From: Moraxella lacunata
GTDB taxonomy: Bacteria > Pseudomonadota > Gammaproteobacteria > Pseudomonadales > Moraxellaceae
Reading direction: 5' to 3'
NCBI RefSeq assembly: GCF_900453205.1
Contig: NZ_UGQU01000004.1
Coordinates: 124,001 to 188,000 of the forward strand
Length of the DNA stretch: 64,000 bases
Shown: positions 58,264-64,000 of the stretch, one piece after another
How positions within the stretch are numbered: position 1 is the stretch's first letter
Layout of the letters: every line of letters begins with the position of its first letter
Position numbers and translations under genes: made by a program
The notes under the pieces: model-generated
The model's input: the letters and a program-made list of their open reading frames with translations, nothing else
The model's database searches: none
Told to the model about the DNA's origin: nothing

Positions 58264-58295
58264 CTAAAAACGTGGCATTTGTGCCACGTTTTTGA
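58264..58295. terminator. Bidirectional terminator between the HlyD-like gene and the peroxiredoxin fusion
   Basis: AAAAACGTGGCA / TGCCACGTTTTT hairpin; both neighbouring genes converge on it. Confidence 0.9.
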
Positions 58296-58314
58296 TATTT
58301 CTAATGGGTACTAA

Positions 58315-59064
58315 TTAGAGTACACACTCACCGCTCGTCAGATATTTTTCCAAATCGTCCGAACCGCCAATGTGCTTACCACCGATAAAGACCTGTGGCA
58401 CGGTCTCACGCCCTGTCATGGCACGCACTGCCGTTGTGGTAACATCACGACCTAGCACCAGCTCTTCGTACGCCACGCCACGAGCGGTTAGGGCTTCTTT
58501 TGCCTTAATGCAGAACTGGCACCCTGCTTTTGAAATAATCGCCACAGACGGCTTGTCCGTCCATTCAGGGTTCAAAAACTTAATCATGGTGTCAGCGTCC
58601 GACACTTCAAAGGGGTCGCCGTCTTTTTCGGGTTCGTCAAAGATTTTGACAATCACGCCATTATCCACAAGCATGGAATAACGCCATGAGCGCTTGCCAA
58701 AGCCTAGATTTTCTTTACCGACAAGTCGCCCCATGCCGTCTGTAAATTCGCCATTGCCGTCTGGGATAACGGTGATGTTGGCACATTCTTGGTCGGCTTT
58801 CCATGCGTTCATAACAAAGGTGTCATTGACCGACACGCAGATGATGTCGTCCACGCCCAATTTTTTGAACTCACCGCACAGCTCGTTGTAGCGGGGCAGG
58901 TGTGTTGATGAACACGTTGGGGTAAACGCTCCTGGTAGGCTAAACAGTACGACTTTTTTGCCGCCGAACAATTCGTCTGTGGTTACGTCCACCCAGTTGT
59001 CGCCTTGACGAGTGCGGAAAGTTACGCTTGGGACTTTTTGTCCAACCATGTCTTTAAATGCCAT
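58315..59064 (-). CDS. Peroxiredoxin-glutaredoxin fusion
   Basis: 249 residues. N-terminal Prx5-type peroxiredoxin with the peroxidatic Cys in GAFTPTCSSTHLPRYNE; C-terminal glutaredoxin domain with Cys-x-x-Cys in KAGCQFCIKAKEAL and the GSH-site VPQVFIGGKHIGGSDDLE. The fusion reduces peroxides with glutathione in one polypeptide, as in Haemophilus and Neisseria. It adds a third peroxide-handling gene to the ahpC/ahpF set. Confidence 0.95.
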   Translation of the reverse strand: MAFKDMVGQKVPSVTFRTRQGDNWVDVTTDELFGGKKVVLFSLPGAFTPTCSSTHLPRYNELCGEFKKLGVDDIICVSVNDTFVMNAWKADQECANITVIPDGNGEFTDGMGRLVGKENLGFGKRSWRYSMLVDNGVIVKIFDEPEKDGDPFEVSDADTMIKFLNPEWTDKPSVAIISKAGCQFCIKAKEALTARGVAYEELVLGRDVTTTAVRAMTGRETVPQVFIGGKHIGGSDDLEKYLTSGECVL

Positions 59065-59093
59065 TGCATTCTCCTAAAAATAGATTTGATTTA

Positions 59094-59303
59094 TTATACA
59101 GAATTTTTGTGGATTTTGCCAATTATGCAGGGTTTTTGGGCGGATATTGGGTTTTTGAATAATGGGTTTTTGAATAAATTGTAATTGGCTTTGGCATTGG
59201 AGCGTTCATAAGTGAACACACGACTTGGCTCAATCTTGCCTTTGGCAATGGCTAGGACTTCTTGGGCGGATGCATACAATTCTTTATAAAAATCATCGCT
59301 CAT
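59094..59303 (-). pseudogene. Truncated remnant of an Xre-type antitoxin or regulator
   Basis: From ATG 59303 the product begins MSDDFYKELYASAQEVLAIAKG and KIEPSRVFTY, similar to the N-termini of NadS/HigA-type antitoxins ('lf.eL..Sv.e...i.kGe..PSR.f'). After about 35 residues the match ends and the frame runs through unrelated repetitive sequence (NLFKNPLFKNP). There is no helix-turn-helix part and no toxin gene. A partial family C element lies just upstream. Identification is from memory of these families. Confidence 0.45.
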
Positions 59304-59370
59304 TTTTCCCCTTGCAAAAATCAAGCACTATAAAATTAAAATATAAAATTTGACGTGTAGAAAATCTTTG

Positions 59371-59445
59371 TATCATCAAGGGCGTGTGTAGCACGCCCCT
59401 ACAAATCTTGCTATGGCAAACACAAGTTCGCTAGGTATATCACTT
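59371..59445. repeat. Partial family C element
   Basis: GGGCGTGTGTAGCACGCCCCTAC followed by AAGTTCGCTAGGTATA, recognisable as one side of family C. The rest is lost. Confidence 0.55.
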
Positions 59446-59490
59446 CCCCCAACGTTGTCGCATTTTACCATTCTTAATTGAGCGATATAC

Positions 59491-60399
59491 CTACCCAATC
59501 ACATAATCCACCACCACAGGGGCATGGTCAGAATACCACACATCACGATAGACCCAAGCCCCCACCGTGCGAGCCTTCCAATCGGGCGAACAGGCGTGAT
59601 AATCTATTCGCCAGCCGACATTCTTGGCACGGGCTTGCCCCCGATTTGACCACCACGAATAAATATCGCTATCAAACCGCACCACCCGAAACGTATCCAC
59701 ATAACCAAGCTCATCATAAATATGGTCAAGCCACGCCCGTTCGTGGGGCAGACAGCCAGACGCTTTTTGGTTGCCCGACCAGTTTTTGATGTCAATGCGT
59801 TTGTGGACGATGTTATAATCACCGCAGACGATGATGGATTTGTTCTCGTCTCGCCAGCGTTTTAAAATGGCTTTATAGTTGTCCAAAAACTCATCTTTAC
59901 GAACCTGAGCATCATCGCCCGATGAACCAGACGGCAAATACAAAGACGCAATGTGTACAGGCGTATCTAGTCCCCATTCACTTAGGTCAAACCGCCCACA
60001 AGTAAACCGCCCTTGTGTATCGGCAATGTCAAAACCTAGCCCGTCCGTTGGGATAAAGGGCAATTTGCTATAAATCGCTGTGCCAGCATACCCTGCTCGC
60101 TCGGCAGGGAACAGATGAGCGTGATAGCCCACAGGCTTAAACTTATCCGTCCACTGCTCATGGGTTATCCGTGTCTCCTGCATACATATCACGTCTGCGT
60201 CTGACTTTGTGATAAAGTCAAATAAGCCTTTTTTCTCACTGGCTCTTAGTCCATTGACATTGATAGATACCACTCTTAGGATACGCTTGTCGCCATGCTT
60301 GGCAATGTGGGCGGATTTTGGCGGTATGATGTCGTTAGGCTTGGGGTTTAGGGTAGTTGGGGCTTGTGGGCTGGGGTGTAATGGGTTGATGTTGGTCAT
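59491..60399 (-). CDS. xthA: Exonuclease III family DNA repair enzyme
   Basis: 302 residues. Endonuclease/exonuclease fold: SINVNGLRASEKKGLFDF, catalytic Glu in DVICMQETRI, Tyr in SLYLPSGS region, Asp-x-Asn in ICGDYNIVH, and the C-terminal WYSDHAPVVVDYVIG. A 40-residue N-terminal extension precedes the fold. AP-endonuclease activity expected. Confidence 0.92.
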   Translation of the reverse strand: MTNINPLHPSPQAPTTLNPKPNDIIPPKSAHIAKHGDKRILRVVSINVNGLRASEKKGLFDFITKSDADVICMQETRITHEQWTDKFKPVGYHAHLFPAERAGYAGTAIYSKLPFIPTDGLGFDIADTQGRFTCGRFDLSEWGLDTPVHIASLYLPSGSSGDDAQVRKDEFLDNYKAILKRWRDENKSIIVCGDYNIVHKRIDIKNWSGNQKASGCLPHERAWLDHIYDELGYVDTFRVVRFDSDIYSWWSNRGQARAKNVGWRIDYHACSPDWKARTVGAWVYRDVWYSDHAPVVVDYVIG

Positions 60400-60479
60400 G
60401 GTATCGTTTATTTAAAAGATTTGTAAAAGGCAAATTTTACCACAAAATGCCATGAGCATTTTTGTAAATCGTGATTGAT

Positions 60480-60684
60480 AAGGGCATGCTGAATATTGAT
60501 AACATTTATTTGTATTTTATAAAAATTTATGCTTTTAATCTATTTTTGCATGAAAAATGGCTAAATCTTGTTTTTCATCGTCAAAAGCTCGTTTGATAGA
60601 ATGGCTATCAAACTTCTCTTTTTCCTTGAAAAACGGGCGATTTTTCTCATTTTTCATAGCAAATACCAACATTCAACACGCCCA
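60480..60684 (+). mobile_element. MITE-like family A, copy 4 (about 205 bp), with diverged ends
   Basis: Interior identical in layout to copy 1 (CTATTTTTGCATGAAAAATGG, CATCGTCAAAA, TTCCTTGAAAAACGGGCG), but the ends AGGGCATGCTG and CAACACGCCCA are diverged. It fills most of the 343-bp gap upstream of the exonuclease gene. Confidence 0.8.
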
Positions 60685-60742
60685 AACCAAACAAAAACCA
60701 CCCAAATTGATGAGTGGTTTTTGATGATTTTTAAACTAATAA

Positions 60743-62563
60743 TTAATCAATGATAAAATGCTCGATGTCCATATCGGTCATCACTTCACTTGGGGCGGTC
60801 ATGCTGTCGGCAAGCCCACTCGTGCGTGGTAGGATTTTATCAAAATAAAACTCTGCTGTTTGGGTTTTGGCAAGGTAGAACTCACGGGGTTGTTCACCGC
60901 CATTTTTCATCTTATCAAAGGCAATCGCCGCCATTCTTGCCCAGTGGTACGCCATTATCACATAGCCTGAGTACATGAGATAGTCTTCGGACGCTGCCGA
61001 GATAATCTCACGGTTTTTGCGTTTGGCGGTAATGGCAAGGCGACCAGTTAGGACGTTCCATTCGGCACACAGCTTGGTCAATGCCCAAACGTATTTACGC
61101 ATGTCTTTGTCAAGGGCATAATCGCCACACCATTTCATGATACCTGCGGTGTAGTCACGCACGACCTTGCCACCGCCTTGTAGTAGTACCTTACGACCGA
61201 GCAAGTCTAGGGCTTGTACGCCTGTCGTGCCTTCGTATAGCGTGCTGATACGGGCATCACGGGCGATTTGTTCCATGCCCCATTCTTTGATGTAGCCATG
61301 ACCGCCAAAGATTTGCAAGCCGTTTTTCACAGACTCTTGGGCGATTTCGGTCAAAAAGCCTTTTAACACAGGCGTGAAAAAGCCCATTTTGTCTTCCCAA
61401 CGCTCAATCTCTTTTTTGTCGCCACGCACGGTCGCATCTGCCAGTTTGTCCGAATAACGCCCAACATGATAAATCATGCTTCTCGCCCCTTCGGTGAATG
61501 CCTTTTGGGTCAGTAGCATACGGCGGACATCGGCGTGATAGTGAATGGCATCAGCAGGTTTATCAGGCTCTTTGGTGCCAGACAAGGCACGCATAGAACG
61601 GCGTTCTTTGGCATAGGGCAGTGAGTTTTGGAAAGCAAGTTCCATGTGAGCCAAGCCTTGAATGCCAGTGCCGACACGGGCGGTGTTCATGTAGGTGAAC
61701 ATCGCTTTTAGCCCTTTGTTTGGCTCGCCAATCAAAAACCCTGTGGCGTTGTCAAAGTTAATCACGCATGTGGCGGACGCACTAATACCCATTTTGTGTT
61801 CGATAGAGCCACAGCTGACGCCATTACGCTCGCCCATGTTGCCGTCATTGTCAGGCAAGAATTTTGGCACGATAAATAGCGAAATGCCCTTGGTGCCAGC
61901 AGGGGCATCAGGCAGACGTGCCAGTACGATGTGTACGATGTTCTCGGTCAGGTCATGTTCGCCAGCACTGATGAAAATCTTAGAGCCGTTAATGGCATAA
62001 GTGCCGTCATCGTTAGGTTTGGCGGATGTTTTCATTTGGTTTAGGTCGGTACCGCACTGGGCTTCGGTCAGACACATGGTGCCAGACCACTCGCCAGTAA
62101 CGAGCTTGGGCAGGTATAAGTCTTTTTGCTCGGTCGTGCCGTATTCCAAAATGGTATTGACCGCCCCAAGCGATAGCCCCGGATACATGGCAAATGACCA
62201 GTTGGCGGTGCCAAGCATCTCTGATTTGATGAGATTGAGAGACATTGGCAGAGCCATACCGCCATACTGTTCAGGGTAAGCAATGCCTTGCCAGCCCCCT
62301 TGGGCGAACTGCTCGTACGCTTCTTTAAAGCCTTTGGGCGTGGTAACCTCGCCGTCCTTAAAATGACAACCTTCGGCATCGCCTGACTGATACAGGGGGG
62401 CGATGACGTTTTCGGCTAAGTCGGCAAAGCCTTCTAAAATCATGCCAACCGTTTCGCTGTCGGCATTTTTGCCATGCTCAAAGGTTTTGTAGTGGCTTGG
62501 ATAATCAAAGACTTCATTGATGAGAAATTTGATGTCCCGTAAGGGGGCTTTGTACGTTAGCAT
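60743..62563 (-). CDS. Acyl-CoA dehydrogenase, FadE/DmdC-like
   Basis: 606 residues, the long type of acyl-CoA dehydrogenase. The FAD and substrate region is visible as LTEAQCGTDLNQMKTSA and GSKIFISAGEHDLTE; the second half has HMELAFQNSLPYAKER and IFGGHGYIKEWGMEQIARDARI, with the catalytic Glu region in the latter. Function is fatty acyl-CoA oxidation; chain length is unknown. It stands alone. Confidence 0.92.
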   Translation of the reverse strand: MLTYKAPLRDIKFLINEVFDYPSHYKTFEHGKNADSETVGMILEGFADLAENVIAPLYQSGDAEGCHFKDGEVTTPKGFKEAYEQFAQGGWQGIAYPEQYGGMALPMSLNLIKSEMLGTANWSFAMYPGLSLGAVNTILEYGTTEQKDLYLPKLVTGEWSGTMCLTEAQCGTDLNQMKTSAKPNDDGTYAINGSKIFISAGEHDLTENIVHIVLARLPDAPAGTKGISLFIVPKFLPDNDGNMGERNGVSCGSIEHKMGISASATCVINFDNATGFLIGEPNKGLKAMFTYMNTARVGTGIQGLAHMELAFQNSLPYAKERRSMRALSGTKEPDKPADAIHYHADVRRMLLTQKAFTEGARSMIYHVGRYSDKLADATVRGDKKEIERWEDKMGFFTPVLKGFLTEIAQESVKNGLQIFGGHGYIKEWGMEQIARDARISTLYEGTTGVQALDLLGRKVLLQGGGKVVRDYTAGIMKWCGDYALDKDMRKYVWALTKLCAEWNVLTGRLAITAKRKNREIISAASEDYLMYSGYVIMAYHWARMAAIAFDKMKNGGEQPREFYLAKTQTAEFYFDKILPRTSGLADSMTAPSEVMTDMDIEHFIID

Positions 62564-62712
62564 AAGACAGCTCCTTTGTGATAAAAATAAGATAAGGGGA
62601 AATGTGTGAAAACATCATTTCCCTACTATACCTTATTTTGTGATTTATGCTAGGGGTTTTGTGTTAAAAATAACTATTTTTCATAAATTTTAATTATTTT
62701 TATAAAAATAAA

Positions 62713-63504
62713 TTATAAATCCAACACCACCTTACCCAAATCCACCGTCTGACCTGTCCACAGCTCAAACGATAAGCGAGCTTGATTAATAAGCATACCC
62801 ATGCCGTCTATCTGTTTGGCGGTGTTAAAGTGGTTTAAGAAAGCAGATGGCTTGCCATACATCATGTCATACGCCACATCAGCCGACACACCACCCAAAT
62901 CCAGACTTTGCCCTGTGGTCGTGGTGGATGTGGCGTTGATAATCACGTCAAAATGCCCTGTGAGTTCATCTAAGCCGTGAGCGTGAATGTGAATGCCTTG
63001 CGTGGCAAACTCTTGGGCGAGTGTTTGGGCTTTGGTCAGTGTACGGTTAAACACCGACACCACCGCACCGCTTTGGATAAGCGGTAAAATCGCTCCCCGA
63101 GTTGCCCCACCTGCCCCGAGTATGGCGACTGTTTTGCCGTGTAAATCCACGCCATGCCCCACCAAATCTGCCACCAGCCCCCGACCGTCCGTGTTATCGC
63201 CATAGAGTTTTCCGTCCTTTATGGCGAGCGTGTTTACCGCCCCTGCGTTTTTGGCGTATTCGCTTAATGTACCGACTTCTTGGCAGATGTCAAACGCCAT
63301 TTCTTTAAAGGGCAAGGTTACGTTCGCCCCCACGCCCCCACCATAAAAAAACGCTTCAATGACCGCCTTAAAACTGCCAAAATCATCAGGGCAAAATTGG
63401 CGGTTGTAGCTGATGTCAAGCCCCACAGAGTGAGCAAAGGCGGTATGAATGGCAGGGCTTTTGGAGTGGCTAATTGGGTTGCCGATGACGATAAAGTGGT
63501 GCAT
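62713..63504 (-). CDS. aroE: AroE, shikimate dehydrogenase
   Basis: 263 residues. Shikimate site IGNPISHSKSPAIH and catalytic Lys in NVTLPFKEMAFD; NADPH motif AILGAGGATRGAIL with VFNRTLTKAQ; NQARLSFELWTG near the C-terminus. Fourth step of the aromatic pathway. Upstream is a family A MITE. Confidence 0.97.
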   Translation of the reverse strand: MHHFIVIGNPISHSKSPAIHTAFAHSVGLDISYNRQFCPDDFGSFKAVIEAFFYGGGVGANVTLPFKEMAFDICQEVGTLSEYAKNAGAVNTLAIKDGKLYGDNTDGRGLVADLVGHGVDLHGKTVAILGAGGATRGAILPLIQSGAVVSVFNRTLTKAQTLAQEFATQGIHIHAHGLDELTGHFDVIINATSTTTTGQSLDLGGVSADVAYDMMYGKPSAFLNHFNTAKQIDGMGMLINQARLSFELWTGQTVDLGKVVLDL

Positions 63505-63588
63505 ACATTGTCCTGATGAATTTAAAATAAAAACTGTTAAAATGAACCAAAAACGGCTACAATAATCGCCATTATTTTCCCATATATG

Positions 63589-63795
63589 TAGGGCGTGCCT
63601 GCCATTGATAACATTGTCATAGGATATGACAAAGATTTGATGATTTCAATCCATTTTTGCATGAAAAATGGCTAAATCTGGTTTTTCTGCGTCAAAATCC
63701 TTGTTGATATTGCAATATCAACTGCGGACTTTTCCTTGAAAAACGGGTGATTTCCCCTATTTTTCATTGCAAATACCAAAGGTAGGCACGCCCTA
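63589..63795 (+). mobile_element. MITE-like family A, copy 5 (207 bp)
   Basis: Ends TAGGGCGTGCCTGCC and GGTAGGCACGCCCTA with the same interior order as copy 1. It occupies most of the 334-bp gap between aroE and the next gene, ending 44 nt before that gene's ATG. Confidence 0.88.
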
Positions 63796-63838
63796 TCATT
63801 AACACAAGCCATTTTACCATTTACCGTTTATATCAGCC

Positions 63839-64000
63839 ATGACCGACACCAATTCTGCCCCTGCCAAAAAATCCTTTAAAACCCCCATCATCTGGGCGGT
63901 CATCATCGCCTGTGCTGTGGCATTGGCGTTGTTTTTTCGTCCTGCCACGCACAAGGACGTGGTGCAAGATGACGGCGAGCCAAAGGTTTATGAAAAAGTG
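63839..64000 (+). CDS. Start of a membrane-anchored protein (truncated by window edge)
   Basis: 54 residues visible: a Lys-containing N-terminus and one hydrophobic segment (IIWAVIIACAVALALFF) followed by a charged stretch. Family cannot be determined from this part. Confidence 0.55.
   Translation, partial: MTDTNSAPAKKSFKTPIIWAVIIACAVALALFFRPATHKDVVQDDGEPKVYEKV

Overview
This window is bacterial chromosome. It looks like a Moraxella-type member of the Moraxellaceae: a type IV pilus chemosensory (Pil-Chp) cluster of Pseudomonas/Acinetobacter order, a yceD-rpmF-fabD-fabG-acpP block without plsX or fabH, divergent ahpC/oxyR, an autotransporter with an extended signal peptide region, and many short palindromic elements between genes. 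Genus is inferred from gene content and was not checked by any search.

Layout. 1-12.4 kb: pilJ (5' end outside the window), a frameshifted pilK, a giant chpA, chpB and a chpC-like gene, which together control twitching motility. 12.4-16.6 kb: cytochrome b561 and a 1000-residue autotransporter. 16.8-22.9 kb: a peroxide-defence neighbourhood (ahpF, ahpC, oxyR) interleaved with a YdcH-like protein, a lipoprotein and two orphan immunity-type genes. 22.9-27.5 kb: YgjP-like peptidase, OmpA-family lipoprotein, acyltransferase and an unusual membrane protein. 27.8-34.7 kb: minCDE, a YciO-like protein, epmC, and the yceD-rpmF-fabD-fabG-acpP block. 35-39.6 kb: kbp-like LysM protein, a TPP riboswitch in front of an NRAMP-like transporter, coaE and tsaD. 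39.7-47.1 kb: accessory genes (two paralogous secreted proteins, one split by a mobile element), ccmAB, a YbjN-like protein, a deacetylase-fold protein and an AT-rich P-loop ATPase. 47.2-58.3 kb: valS, lnt, a small membrane protein and a complete type I secretion triad (TolC/ABC/HlyD) with no visible substrate. 58.3-64 kb: peroxiredoxin-glutaredoxin fusion, an antitoxin-like remnant, exonuclease III, acyl-CoA dehydrogenase, aroE and the start of a membrane-anchored protein.

The most striking non-coding signal is the density of MITE-like elements: at least five families, roughly 15 copies. Several have perfect 8-bp target duplications, one family is bounded by TA, and one element has the same ends as another family around a different interior. 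One copy sits directly in front of a lipoprotein gene and one sits inside a signal-peptide coding sequence. Other points of interest are a T8 tract that breaks pilK, a TPP riboswitch controlling an NRAMP-like protein that lacks the metal-binding motif, and the secretion triad without cargo.

No rRNA, tRNA, CRISPR array or prophage was recognised.
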